A stretch of DNA of 36,410 bases from Ferruginibacter sp. (GCA_025352695.1 JANXSK010000163.1:1-36410), one strand, 5' to 3'; counted from the first letter of the stretch, positions 1-9,181 are shown. A program made the numbers and translations. The notes: generated from the sequence alone by a model not told the origin.

Positions 1-32
1 TGTTACTTTTTCTTTTTTCGTGTTCCCGCTCA

Positions 33-50
33 TCCCGATTGCTATCGAGA
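33..50. terminator. hairpin downstream of the 7TM kinase gene
   Basis: Seven-base arms TCCCGAT and ATCGAGA (one G-T pair) flank a four-base loop, starting 12 bases past the stop codon of the minus-strand kinase operon. The position suits a transcription terminator, but no clear U-run follows on the minus strand. It could equally be a dispersed palindrome. Confidence 0.3.
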
Positions 51-61
51 CCCCGCCATGC

Positions 62-2182
62 CTACAAAGGCAAACTGATAATAAATTCTGTTTCTTCATT
101 TTCTTTTGTATTAACTTTTATTTCTCCACCATGTGCTTTTACAATATCATAACTCAAACTCAACCCCAAGCCAGTTCCTTGGCCCGTTGGTTTGGTGGTA
201 AAGAAAGGTTGGAATATTTTGTCTAATATTTTTTGTGGAATGCCGTTGCCGTTATCTTTTACACGGATCAAAACTTTACCAGCAACTTTCTTTGTTGCTA
301 CGGAAACAGTTGGCTCATACTTAACCGCTGTCGGGGTTACAACCGCCGACAGGGTTTTCTCGTTTACCACGTAAAAAGCATTGGTTATTAAATTTAAAAT
401 TACCCTTCCAATATCCTGCGGAATGATATTGATGTTGCCAATACTTTCATCATAATCTGTTTTTAATGTGGCATTAAACGATTTATCTTTTGCCCTATGG
501 CCATGATAGGCGAGGCGTAAATATTCATCAGCCAGTGCATTAATATTTGTTGGTTCTTTTGTACCCTCACTCTTTCTTGAATGTTGCAGCATTCCTTTTA
601 CAATGGCATCGGCACGTTTGCCATGGTGATTTATTTTTTGTTCGTTCTCTTTAATATCATTCGCTATTGCCTTTGCATCCTCCAAATTTCCTTTATCAAT
701 TTCTTCTTTCATTTCCTCAATCAACTCAGTATTTACTTCACTAAAATTATTTACAAAGTTCAAAGGATTTTGAATTTCATGAGAGATGCCTGCTGTGAGT
801 TCACCAAGGCTGGCCATTTTTTCAGATTGAATTAATTGGGACTGAGTGGCTTTTAAATTTTCTAACGATTGATTTAAAGCCGAAGTACGTTCAGTTACCT
901 GCTGTTCAAGTGTTTCATTTTGAATAGAAAGAATTTGTTGTTTTTCGTTAGAGAGTATTTCAACTTCTCTTAATTTTAGTGAGAGGGCTCTGTTTACAAA
1001 CCTAAACTCCAAGCCCAGAACAAGAGAGATTGAAACAGGAAATACAAAAGCAGCCAAGTGAAAAGTGAGGTCATTTACATAAGGCCCCATATGAAGTTCC
1101 AAACTCAAATTAAACGCTGTCCAAAAAATTATATAACAGATGGCACCACCTGCTATAATATATGCCCCGCTTACTTTTTGCCTTACACCATTAGAGGCAA
1201 TAATCAGTATGAGCAAAGGGACTAAAATTTCCATACCGAAAGAAATATAAGCCCATTTATTATTATCGCCATACAAAGTGATTAATACATTAGATACGTG
1301 AAGAAGAATAATCAATACAATCAACAACCTGGTTTTTTGTTTTAATAATACGTACATAGAATAAGCCAGCGATATACCAGCAAACATAAATGTCATTAAT
1401 ACTACCACTGCATTGAAGTTGCGATCTTCTACAAAATTTGAACTAAATTGCTTTACGAGGAATATATTTCCTATCAAAGAAAAAAAGGCCCATAAGCTAA
1501 ACAACAAATTAGATCTTGATACCGGATAAAACAGGTATAAAATAAGGTGGGTAATAAAAAATACCAGGCCAAACCCTACGTTAAATCCTTCATTTATAGC
1601 AGCCCTGTGAGAACTGTAGATATTTATTGCGTTGCCAATTTTTACAAGTTTTGCACTGAATAGATAATGGCGCATGTTAAACATATTTCTATACGTCACT
1701 GCTGGCTGAAAAAAATAACGCACAGCCAATGTTTGTACGCCCCCGGTTTTGGGAAATATAAGCAACGGTTTACCCATGGGATCAAAGGCTTTTATTTGGT
1801 TTCTATCTTTACTGGTAACTCCATATTCCTTTATCTTTTCCCCGTTAAAATACACCTGTGTAGCCCCGGATTGTTCAATCATCAGTGAATAATTTTCTTT
1901 TTCGTTTACCGGCAAGGTAAAGTACAACCGCAACCAACAAACACTGTCCCTGGCTGCTGGTGGCAGTGCGTCAAAAACATATTTAGTGGGGAATACTTCA
2001 TTCCAGCCAGTGCTGTCATTGTCTTGCTTTGCCCATTCAACATTATCCCCTTTGTGCCATTTCCATTCTTTATCCAAAAGAATTCCCGTAGGTGGCAAGC
2101 TGTCAATTTTAAATATCCCAGTTTGTTGGCCGTACGAAAAGAACTGGCAGGTAATTAATAAAAAAATGATTGAATATTTCAT
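62..2182 (-). CDS. 7TM membrane sensor histidine kinase
   Basis: 706-residue sensor kinase. An N-terminal signal peptide (about 1-19) is followed by an extracytoplasmic domain (20-195). Seven hydrophobic segments lie between about 200 and 391, the 7TM-DISM-like layout. A coiled coil (400-455) leads to the kinase core. The phosphoacceptor His is about 468 in SHEIQNPLNF, followed by the N box (NLITNAFYVV), G1 (DNGNGIP), F box (FFTTKP) and G2 (GTGLGLSLS), so the core looks intact. It should autophosphorylate and pass phosphate to an unknown response regulator; none is encoded in the window. Its ATG overlaps the TGA of the upstream kinase gene as ATGA, which implies translational coupling. It is the last gene of a FIST-kinase-kinase operon. 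The kinase half is closely similar to those of the two other kinases at 2179-4953 and 7610-8959. The ligand is unknown. Confidence 0.9.
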   Translation of the reverse strand: MKYSIIFLLITCQFFSYGQQTGIFKIDSLPPTGILLDKEWKWHKGDNVEWAKQDNDSTGWNEVFPTKYVFDALPPAARDSVCWLRLYFTLPVNEKENYSLMIEQSGATQVYFNGEKIKEYGVTSKDRNQIKAFDPMGKPLLIFPKTGGVQTLAVRYFFQPAVTYRNMFNMRHYLFSAKLVKIGNAINIYSSHRAAINEGFNVGFGLVFFITHLILYLFYPVSRSNLLFSLWAFFSLIGNIFLVKQFSSNFVEDRNFNAVVVLMTFMFAGISLAYSMYVLLKQKTRLLIVLIILLHVSNVLITLYGDNNKWAYISFGMEILVPLLILIIASNGVRQKVSGAYIIAGGAICYIIFWTAFNLSLELHMGPYVNDLTFHLAAFVFPVSISLVLGLEFRFVNRALSLKLREVEILSNEKQQILSIQNETLEQQVTERTSALNQSLENLKATQSQLIQSEKMASLGELTAGISHEIQNPLNFVNNFSEVNTELIEEMKEEIDKGNLEDAKAIANDIKENEQKINHHGKRADAIVKGMLQHSRKSEGTKEPTNINALADEYLRLAYHGHRAKDKSFNATLKTDYDESIGNINIIPQDIGRVILNLITNAFYVVNEKTLSAVVTPTAVKYEPTVSVATKKVAGKVLIRVKDNGNGIPQKILDKIFQPFFTTKPTGQGTGLGLSLSYDIVKAHGGEIKVNTKENEETEFIISLPL

Positions 2183-4953
2183 GCTAAATTTTGTATTAGT
2201 AAGATTATAGAAAATATCGAGCCTTCCCCTTCTTTGGTTTCCACTTTTACCTCCCCACCGTGTGCTTTTACAATATCATAGGCTAAGCTCAACCCCAAAC
2301 CTGTTCCTTGTCCTGTTGGTTTGGTGGTGAAGAAGGGCTGAAAGATTTTATCTAATATTTTTTGAGGAATGCCGTTGCCGTTGTCTTTTACTTTTATTAA
2401 GACCTCACCCCCAGACCCTTTCCCAGAAAGAGAGGAGCGGCTTGTGCTAACGGTAACAGTAGGCTCGTAACCTGTGGGCTGTTGTTTTTTCTTTTCATCC
2501 ACTACATAAAATGCATTGGTGATTAGATTAAGGATTACCCGCCCAATATCCTGCGGAATAATATTGATGTTGCCAATAGTCTCATCATAATCAGTTTTTA
2601 AGGTGGCATTGAATGAATTATCTTTTGCTCTAATGCCATGATAAGCCAAATGCAAATATTCGTCGGTAAGTCTATTTATAGCTGTAGGTTCTTTAGTATT
2701 ACTGCTGCTCCGGCTATGCTGTAACATTCCTTTTACAATGGCTTCGGCTCTTTTACCATGCTGATTTATTTTCTTTTCATTTTCTGAAATATCATTTAAT
2801 AATTCATTTTCTAAATTTTCGTCTCTTTCACTTTTCAATTTTGACCTTTCACTCTTTAATTCATCAAGTAACTCCGTATTCACTTCCGAAAAATTGTTGA
2901 CGAAGTTTAAGGGGTTTTGTATTTCATGGGCAATGCCAGCGGTTAACTCACCAAGGCTGGCCATTTTTTCGCTTTGTATTAATTGCTTTTGCATGGCCTG
3001 TAACTCCGTTAATGTCTCTTCTGCTTTTTGCTTTGCTTCTTTAATTGCTATTAAATCTTCCTCTGCCTGCAGCGCATGTGCTTCGGCAATTTGCAAATCG
3101 TTAAAGCGGGTGAAAGTGAGATTGAATACGGCAGCAAAACGTTCCAGTAATTGCAGGGTTTGCTGTGGTTGCTCATCAGGTGATGCAATGCCAATAAAAC
3201 CTTTGCAGAAATAGGCAATATCCTGCACCCTTCTTTTTTGTGAAAGTGCGTCCTTGAACGGAACGCCAAGGGTAGTGAGGTGACTAAAATAATTTTGCAA
3301 TTCTTCACCCTGCATATCTAATATCAACGATTTTTTTTGCTGCTTCCATCCATCAAACATTTTAGCAAAAGATAAGTTGTCATTTAGATTGGCAGAAAAT
3401 GCTGTACTTATTTTAGCACCATCCTCATCTGTTATCCAAAAATCTGATGCACCATTTTCATCTTTCACTATTGCAATGGATAAGCGATTTGGTTCAATGC
3501 CGAGCGTGTTTAATTGCTGAAACAATACCGCTGCTGTTTCTGCCAACTCATTACTTTTTTGCATGGCCAGTGTTCTGCTTCTCACTTTCTCCAGTGCAGT
3601 TTCTATCTGGGCTTCTTTTGCTTGCGTTTCTGCTTTTTGCAGATCAAGAAAACGGGTGTATGTCTGTTCAAAAACTTTGGCGAAGCGTTTAAAAATATCC
3701 CACAACTGAGGTACCGATTCATACGTAATAAACATCAGGTAACCTTGTTTGAAAAGGGCGATATTAAATATTTGAAATGTAGGGTGTGCAATACCAGCGG
3801 CTTCCCATTCTTTTATCACATCGCTGGCAACCGGAAGCGTACTCAAATACCTGTAATGCGCAGCGCATTTCTCTACACTTAGTTCTTCCACATATAAAGA
3901 ATCACCCCTTTGCGCAGCTTCATAAAAATGAAGAAATAGGTCTTCTGAACTGGGCGTTTTAAATGGTAGCTGAATCGTGCCTTCAGCACTCATCCAGGCA
4001 GTACAGGCTTTTTTATCATCCTCCCAAATATTGTACCCGCAGGCCCATTGGTGTGTGCCTAATTCCTGCACCAGTTGAAATAATAATTGGGCAGCATCCT
4101 GCAATTCTTCGCTTCGCTGCATGGCCATGGTTCTTGCACGAATACGTTCCAATGCCAGTTCTATCTCTGCTTCCCTCGCCTGTGCTGCTGCTTTTGTAAT
4201 ATCTATGTATCGCTGGTACGAAAGATTGAATACGTTTCTAAAACGTTTTAATAAATCAAGTTTATTTTTAGTTAGAGGGCTATAGGTTGAAATGCCAAGT
4301 GAACCCGTGCTAATTGAATAAAAGTAATAATGTAACGAAGAACTGTCTTCTAGTTTCGGATCATCCACTTGTCCATTATTCTTTCTTAATTCTCTAAAGT
4401 CTTTTAATTCTTTGCCGGCAAATGAAAATTCATTAAATGCATCACCTGCATTTTTAGTTTCCCTGACCTGCTTATCAATTAACGGATGCAAATTATACGG
4501 CATGCGGGTAATTGTTTTGCCTGGCCCGGGAGCAAAATCATAATTTAAAAAATAAGTTTTATCATCTTCATAAATATTGATCATCGCATTCCTGAGCTCA
4601 TTAAAACCCAGTAACTGAAGTTCTGCGTAAACGACCCGGCAAATATCCATCAGGTCATTAGGCTTGCTCATGCTCATCGCCATTGTTCTAACTCTTTCAA
4701 GTGAAGATTCAATTTCCAGTTCTTTGTTTTGGGCTTCAACGGCTTTTCTTTTTTGTTCAAGCTCTTCAATGGTTTCTTCTAAAAGAATGGCCGTGGTGCG
4801 TTTTACTTTTTCAGCACGGTCCAGTTTAAAAGTTGTTATTTCTATTTCCTTATCCACTTCCTTTATCGTTTTTAACAACGATTTTTTTTCATCGTCACTA
4901 AATTTTGCCGACTGCTGAATGCATTCCAATAATTGCTGAAGCTTTTGATTCAT
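2179..4953 (-). CDS. soluble histidine kinase with three tandem sensor modules
   Basis: 924-residue cytoplasmic kinase with no signal peptide or membrane segment. After a coiled-coil lead (1-83) come three modules of about 185 residues. Each opens with a variant of LERxRxxxMAMxxSxEL (near 85, 267 and 453) and closes with an F..VFxxxYxRFxDLxxAxxQA-like helix. They resemble GAF-type sensor folds, but that is inference. The kinase core follows: phosphoacceptor His about 676 in AHEIQNPLNF, N box NLITNAFYVV, G1 DNGNGIP, F box, and G2 GTGLGLSLA. An ATG exists 27 bases further upstream, but the start chosen here gives a TAATG overlap with the FIST gene stop and a sensible N-terminus. It also overlaps the next kinase gene by four bases. 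It is the middle gene of the operon and probably receives input from the FIST protein. Confidence 0.88.
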   Translation of the reverse strand: MNQKLQQLLECIQQSAKFSDDEKKSLLKTIKEVDKEIEITTFKLDRAEKVKRTTAILLEETIEELEQKRKAVEAQNKELEIESSLERVRTMAMSMSKPNDLMDICRVVYAELQLLGFNELRNAMINIYEDDKTYFLNYDFAPGPGKTITRMPYNLHPLIDKQVRETKNAGDAFNEFSFAGKELKDFRELRKNNGQVDDPKLEDSSSLHYYFYSISTGSLGISTYSPLTKNKLDLLKRFRNVFNLSYQRYIDITKAAAQAREAEIELALERIRARTMAMQRSEELQDAAQLLFQLVQELGTHQWACGYNIWEDDKKACTAWMSAEGTIQLPFKTPSSEDLFLHFYEAAQRGDSLYVEELSVEKCAAHYRYLSTLPVASDVIKEWEAAGIAHPTFQIFNIALFKQGYLMFITYESVPQLWDIFKRFAKVFEQTYTRFLDLQKAETQAKEAQIETALEKVRSRTLAMQKSNELAETAAVLFQQLNTLGIEPNRLSIAIVKDENGASDFWITDEDGAKISTAFSANLNDNLSFAKMFDGWKQQKKSLILDMQGEELQNYFSHLTTLGVPFKDALSQKRRVQDIAYFCKGFIGIASPDEQPQQTLQLLERFAAVFNLTFTRFNDLQIAEAHALQAEEDLIAIKEAKQKAEETLTELQAMQKQLIQSEKMASLGELTAGIAHEIQNPLNFVNNFSEVNTELLDELKSERSKLKSERDENLENELLNDISENEKKINQHGKRAEAIVKGMLQHSRSSSNTKEPTAINRLTDEYLHLAYHGIRAKDNSFNATLKTDYDETIGNINIIPQDIGRVILNLITNAFYVVDEKKKQQPTGYEPTVTVSTSRSSLSGKGSGGEVLIKVKDNGNGIPQKILDKIFQPFFTTKPTGQGTGLGLSLAYDIVKAHGGEVKVETKEGEGSIFSIILLIQNLA

Positions 4954-6092
4954 TATTTTTCTTTTAATACTACACAACAATTGGTGAGGTTATGCATCTC
5001 CAAATTTCCTCCGTTTGCCCTGGCCAGTTCTGCATTGGAGAAAAAGCCCGCCATGGGTACGTTCCAAATATTTTTCAATCCTTCAATCTCATCCTGTATC
5101 ATCGGGCCCAATGCAACCTGCCTGCCTGCACAACTAAAAATGATCAATGCATCTGCTTCGGGCATTTCGGTTGCTTTCAGATCTTCACTGTCTTTTATCA
5201 CTTTTTCAACCAGATCAAAATCGGGAGGTAAGGAAAAGCGTACTTTTGAACCTTCAGGAACCGAGCCGCTGCAATAAAAAGAATGATCGTTCCAGTCTAA
5301 CTTCAGGCCGGGTCTCATCACTGGGTCACCGGCTTCCCTTTGCATCTGCAGCGGGAAATTGCAGGCGATCTCCAGCATCAGGCCTGTATTTTCAGGAGTT
5401 ACATTTTCAATTCCCCCATATTTTGCCGTAAGATCTAACACAGGAATGTCATCAACAGTAAATACATGATTGCCTTCACTCTTGGTAACGGTACGTACTG
5501 TGCCTACGGCCTTCCAGCCACAGGTTGCCCTTCCTTTTATTTTTATTTTATCTTCATCAAGCACTAATACTACCATGCCATTGCTACTCTCGTGGTTATT
5601 AGTAAATACAAATTGTTCAGAAAATGTGTAGTCATCTCCCGCAGCTCCACCATATACATTTACTTTCTTACCTATCACATCTTCAAAACCCAGTAGCAAT
5701 TCTTCTGCATCCGTTTCGATATTGCTGCAAGAAAGAAGGAAGGCAGGATTAGCAAATTTTTTTAAAGATTCTTTTGCGATATCACTGGTTTTTTTTCGGT
5801 AATCTTTTTCAGGATATTCTTCAAATACCAGAGAAAAATATGCAGGATTCATATCCATTAACAATATTGCTATGGCTGCGCTTTTTGTTTTTCCATCAAT
5901 AAACTGACCATTGGTGGTGGCGCCAAAAACGGCAATACCTTCGTCATCCAATATTTTACAAATGCCCTTTCTGTCTTGTTTTACGGAAAGAAAAACTATA
6001 GCCAACATTGGTTTAAAACCATCAGATATACTTTCTTCCAAAGCATTTTTAATTTCTTGTGTTGATTTTCCTTTGATTGATTTTGCGTTCAT
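4953..6092 (-). CDS. FIST domain signal transduction protein
   Basis: 379-residue soluble protein with a FIST_N region (about 25-210, containing GATTNGQF and GGAAGDDYTF) and a FIST_C region (about 220-375, ending in the typical MAGFFSNAELA segment). FIST domains are sensory input modules predicted to bind small ligands such as amino acids, and are often encoded beside signalling enzymes. Here the domain is a separate protein whose stop codon overlaps the start of a soluble histidine kinase (TAATG), so the two are surely co-translated. The simplest inference is a ligand-sensing partner of that kinase. It heads the operon; the region before its ATG is AT-rich with no clear promoter match. Confidence 0.87.
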   Translation of the reverse strand: MNAKSIKGKSTQEIKNALEESISDGFKPMLAIVFLSVKQDRKGICKILDDEGIAVFGATTNGQFIDGKTKSAAIAILLMDMNPAYFSLVFEEYPEKDYRKKTSDIAKESLKKFANPAFLLSCSNIETDAEELLLGFEDVIGKKVNVYGGAAGDDYTFSEQFVFTNNHESSNGMVVLVLDEDKIKIKGRATCGWKAVGTVRTVTKSEGNHVFTVDDIPVLDLTAKYGGIENVTPENTGLMLEIACNFPLQMQREAGDPVMRPGLKLDWNDHSFYCSGSVPEGSKVRFSLPPDFDLVEKVIKDSEDLKATEMPEADALIIFSCAGRQVALGPMIQDEIEGLKNIWNVPMAGFFSNAELARANGGNLEMHNLTNCCVVLKEK

Positions 6093-6199
6093 TAAAAATT
6101 AATTTATGATGGTTTAATTTGACTTTAGGCATACCCATATTGTGTAAAAATATTTTTTGATTTTTTATTGCGGTTTTTTATAAAATACCAGATTGGATA

Positions 6200-6433
6200 C
6201 TATACTTTATTATTTTTCAAGCTTTTAAAATATGCTTGTTTTATGTGTTCCTTATTTGTTTTACAATAACCCGCAAAATAATGATGTGCTGTAAGAAAAT
6301 CAATTTCGGTTTTATTTTAGTCATGCTCAGTTACTAATGGATTTAAAGCATTAAGTTCTTTATATAAATTATTGGCCTGTATTGCCGCATTGTTGGTGCC
6401 CAGGTATTCCAGGTCTGTATTAATAATTATTTC
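6200..6433 (-). pseudogene. C-terminal remnant of an HD-domain phosphohydrolase
   Basis: Read on the minus strand, one frame gives NTDLEYLGTNN...ELNAL...EHD-stop-NKTEIDFLTAHHYF...HIKQAYFKSL before a final stop at 6200-6202. The DxDLxxLG and FLxxHHYF pattern matches the second half of Bacteroidota HD-domain hydrolases; the intact HD protein at 9213 has DADLFNLG and LESHHYH in the same order. The internal stop is at 6317-6319. The first half, with the HD metal motif, is missing. At about 6433 the reading abuts the linker of a broken TPR-kinase, so a deletion probably joined the two. Not translated as a functional enzyme. Confidence 0.6.
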
Positions 6434-6568
6434 GCTTTGCTGTCAATCTCATTTTTCTGTTTTTGCAATAAATGATTGGTTTTTTACTTTTGCCCGTTAT
6501 TGCGGTATAAAATAAAGGCTACTTTAAAAAGGGTAAAAAAGACCGCCAAACAACATATTGAATTTCAT
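6434..6568 (-). pseudogene. decayed membrane segment and linker of a TPR histidine kinase
   Basis: Directly after the stop of the TPR gene, a shifted frame on the minus strand encodes a hydrophobic stretch (LAVFFTLFKVAFILYRNN), then stop codons, then the coiled-coil start NHLLQKQKNEIDSKAK. This is the expected order in TPR-transmembrane-kinase proteins of this phylum. The kinase domain that should follow is absent; instead the sequence runs into an HD-gene remnant. At least one frameshift and two stops separate this part from the TPR region, so it is the eroded middle of the gene at 6569-7606. Confidence 0.6.
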
Positions 6569-7606
6569 TTATGTTTGCGCCTCATCCTTTGCATTTTTTA
6601 TTTGTTGCTGGCACATGGTTTCATCAAAACTGAGGTACTGTATTACCCTTAGTTTTTCTTGGCTGAACAAACTGTCTTTGGCAGCAATACTGGCGCTCTG
6701 GTAAACAAAGGCACAGTCCACATTGTGTACTGCGGAATAATAGTTCGTTAAAAAATTACTGGCATTCATTATACTGCGGGTAAAGCCTGTTTTTTGTGCC
6801 ATTGCCAAAGATAGTTTTGCATAATACAAGCTGGAATCTAATACACCTACTTTTTGAAACAATTTAGCCATACCGAGATAAGCTTCGTTTAAGCACTGAA
6901 TCATATTTGATTGTAAAAAAAAAAGAATACTTAACCGGTACTTACTCATGGCAACAATATTCTGTCCCATTTTGGAATAGATATTTTCAAGATTATTTAA
7001 AGTTATTCCTTTATTGAGTACATTATTTATTTGTACGGCTAAATCATAGGCACGCCCGGTGTAGATTACAGCAGAATCGAGCATACTCAATTTTTCATAA
7101 CTATCCCCCAAATTTAATGTGCTCGTTGTAATACCAAGTTGGGCGTTGATTGTTTTAAAAATGGCAAGTGATTTAAGCTGATAATTAATAGATTGGTATT
7201 CATCTCCCAGGTAAGAATAATCAGTGGCGATACTTGTTAGAACACTTGCAATAGTTTTTTTATCACCAGTAACTTCTGCAATTTTAAGCGCCTCCAGGTG
7301 CAGTTGCAATGCTTTAGGATAATTGCCTGTAGTGCTAAATACATTTGCAATTGTATTCAGGTTTTTGGCTTTTCCTTTTGTAAAACCAATTTTTTTTACG
7401 AGCAAAAGCCCTTGTTGTGCCAGCAGCAATGTCGTATCAAGCCTGTAATAAGTATAAAATGTATTTAATTGAATAAGCAACATTACCCTGCCTGTATCCT
7501 GCTTTTCAATTTGTAATAACCATTTTAGGCTATCGGTGGTATTGCTTTGTGCCTTACAAAAAGAGGGAAGCAACAACAATAAAAATATTTTAATAATCCT
7601 TCTCAT
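6569..7606 (-). CDS. TPR protein, truncated front of a TPR histidine kinase
   Basis: 345 residues: a signal peptide (about 1-19, cut near CKA-Q) and then tetratricopeptide-like helical repeats over most of the length (for example NLNTIANVFSTTGNYPKALQLHLEAL and the following A/L-rich pairs). The end, KDSLFSQEKLRVIQYLSFDE...QQQIKNAKDEAQ, is the conserved region that in intact relatives leads into a transmembrane helix and a kinase or DNA-binding output domain. Here it stops, and the helix and linker can be read in broken frames downstream. It begins three bases after the stop of the upstream kinase gene (TAAAGAATG), so it was co-transcribed with that gene. It may still be expressed as an exported TPR protein, but its original signalling output is gone. 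Probably a pseudogene or on the way to being one. Confidence 0.75.
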   Translation of the reverse strand: MRRIIKIFLLLLLPSFCKAQSNTTDSLKWLLQIEKQDTGRVMLLIQLNTFYTYYRLDTTLLLAQQGLLLVKKIGFTKGKAKNLNTIANVFSTTGNYPKALQLHLEALKIAEVTGDKKTIASVLTSIATDYSYLGDEYQSINYQLKSLAIFKTINAQLGITTSTLNLGDSYEKLSMLDSAVIYTGRAYDLAVQINNVLNKGITLNNLENIYSKMGQNIVAMSKYRLSILFFLQSNMIQCLNEAYLGMAKLFQKVGVLDSSLYYAKLSLAMAQKTGFTRSIMNASNFLTNYYSAVHNVDCAFVYQSASIAAKDSLFSQEKLRVIQYLSFDETMCQQQIKNAKDEAQT

Positions 7607-7609
7607 TCT

Positions 7610-8959
7610 TTATTGATTTGTTGGTAATTGAATTATAAATGTTGATCCTTCGGCTTCCTTCGTTTTTACCTTCAACTCGCCGCCATGTGCTTTTACAATA
7701 TCATAACTCATACTTAAACCCAAACCGGTTCCTTGGCCTGTAGGTTTTGTTGTAAAGAATGGCTGAAATATTTTATCGATCACATTCTGCGGGATGCCGT
7801 TGCCGTTATCAGCAACTCTTAACTCTGTTTTGTCATTTATTTTTTTTGTATTCACCAAAACTGTTGGCTCATAGCCTTCAATGCCTAATTTCTTTTTCTC
7901 ATCTACCGCAAAAAATGCATTGGTAATTAAATTTAAAATTACCCTGCCAATATCCTGCGGAATAATATTTACATTTCCTATCGTGTGATCAAAATCAGTT
8001 TTTAAAGTAGCGTTGAAGGATTTGTCTTTTGCCCTAAGGCCGTGATAGGCTAGTCTTAAGTATTCATCTGCAAGTGCATTGAGGTTAGTGGATTCTTTAG
8101 CACTGGTGCTGGTGCGGCTGTGTTGCAACATACCTTTTACTATGGCATCAGCTCTTTTGCCGTGGAAACCAATTTTTAATTCATTTTCTTTGATGTCATT
8201 TGCTATAGATTTAACTTCTTCAAAATTTCCCTCCTCAATTTCTTGTTTCATTTCTTCAATCAATTCGCAATTAACTTCCGAAAAATTGTTTACGAAATTT
8301 AGCGGATTCTGAATTTCATGTGCAATACCAGCCGTTAGCTCACCAAGTGAAGCAAGCTTTTCTGATTGTATTAACTGCGCTTGAGTAGCTTTTAACTCTG
8401 TTAAAGCAATTTCCAATTCTTCTTTCTGGTTGGTTATTTCTGCAGTGCGTTCGGCAACCTGTACCTCCAATTCATCCTTTAGTGATGCCATTATTTTATT
8501 TTGCCGCTCCTCCTCCTGTGTTTTTTGTCGTTCTTTTGCAAGTGCCTTTCTTTGCCTGCTATTTATGATTAGCATCGTAACCATCCAAATGAAGGCAAAA
8601 GTTTCAATGGCATTAAATGCATTTTTCCATTCTTTATAAAAGTCGTTGTTTAATAACCTTAAAGTATCTTCTAAAAAAGATACAATAATCAGAGGGAAAA
8701 CAGCTAACAAAACTGACCTGGCAGCACGAAATATTTTATTAAAATAGATCATTCCAAGCACTGCAAATAAAATAAGGTAGGATAACCATTCAATCGCAGT
8801 TCTTAAAAATTTAATACATATTTGTGCTATAAATATAGCAATACAACCTAGCATGATATACAAAAGAATTTTATCCCAACTTGGAAAAGAATCCTTTGTT
8901 TTAAGAGATTTACGCAAATAAACAATAATAAAAAAAGCAATGATTAGTTGTCCATTCAT
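7610..8959 (-). CDS. membrane histidine kinase
   Basis: 449-residue kinase. Four to five hydrophobic segments occupy residues 1-133 (about 1-15, 31-52, 57-75, 82-97, 117-133) with almost no extracytoplasmic domain, followed by a long coiled coil (138-198). The phosphoacceptor His is about 214 in AHEIQNPLNF; N box NLITNAFFAV, G1 DNGNGIP, F box FFTTKP and G2 GTGLGLSMS are all present. The lack of a large sensor domain suggests it senses something within or at the membrane; this is inference. The downstream TPR gene follows after three bases. No response regulator is adjacent. Its kinase half is a close paralogue of those at 62-2182 and 2179-4953. Confidence 0.88.
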   Translation of the reverse strand: MNGQLIIAFFIIVYLRKSLKTKDSFPSWDKILLYIMLGCIAIFIAQICIKFLRTAIEWLSYLILFAVLGMIYFNKIFRAARSVLLAVFPLIIVSFLEDTLRLLNNDFYKEWKNAFNAIETFAFIWMVTMLIINSRQRKALAKERQKTQEEERQNKIMASLKDELEVQVAERTAEITNQKEELEIALTELKATQAQLIQSEKLASLGELTAGIAHEIQNPLNFVNNFSEVNCELIEEMKQEIEEGNFEEVKSIANDIKENELKIGFHGKRADAIVKGMLQHSRTSTSAKESTNLNALADEYLRLAYHGLRAKDKSFNATLKTDFDHTIGNVNIIPQDIGRVILNLITNAFFAVDEKKKLGIEGYEPTVLVNTKKINDKTELRVADNGNGIPQNVIDKIFQPFFTTKPTGQGTGLGLSMSYDIVKAHGGELKVKTKEAEGSTFIIQLPTNQ

Positions 8960-9173
8960 AGTTTAATGTTTGTTATATGGTTGTACACAATAGCTTCAAT
9001 AAAAATCGGTTTTATTTTATAATTAACAATCAATGTAGTTTTAAGGACTATTAATAAAAAGGTAAACTACCTCATTATTTATTTTTATTGACCCTGACAT
9101 TTATGCATTAGCAATTAAATAATCTAGTAATATAAGAAAAAAACAATCACTTTTCGCAGCATGTCAATTTTTG

Positions 9174-9181
9174 TATATTTG
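9174..9181 (+). promoter_or_regulatory. possible Bacteroidota -7 element (TATATTTG)
   Basis: TATATTTG fits the phylum consensus TAnnTTTG and lies about 30 bases before the preferred ATG of the HD-PycTM gene. A -33 TTTG is not clear (TTTTCG is found about 19 bases upstream). The match overlaps a longer TTG-initiated reading, which argues against that earlier start. Confidence 0.35.

Noticed and set aside
4954..4980. Longer start of the triple-module kinase
   Set aside because: The ATG at 4980 lies inside the FIST gene and adds nine unusual residues; the TAATG overlap start at 4953 is typical of coupled genes.
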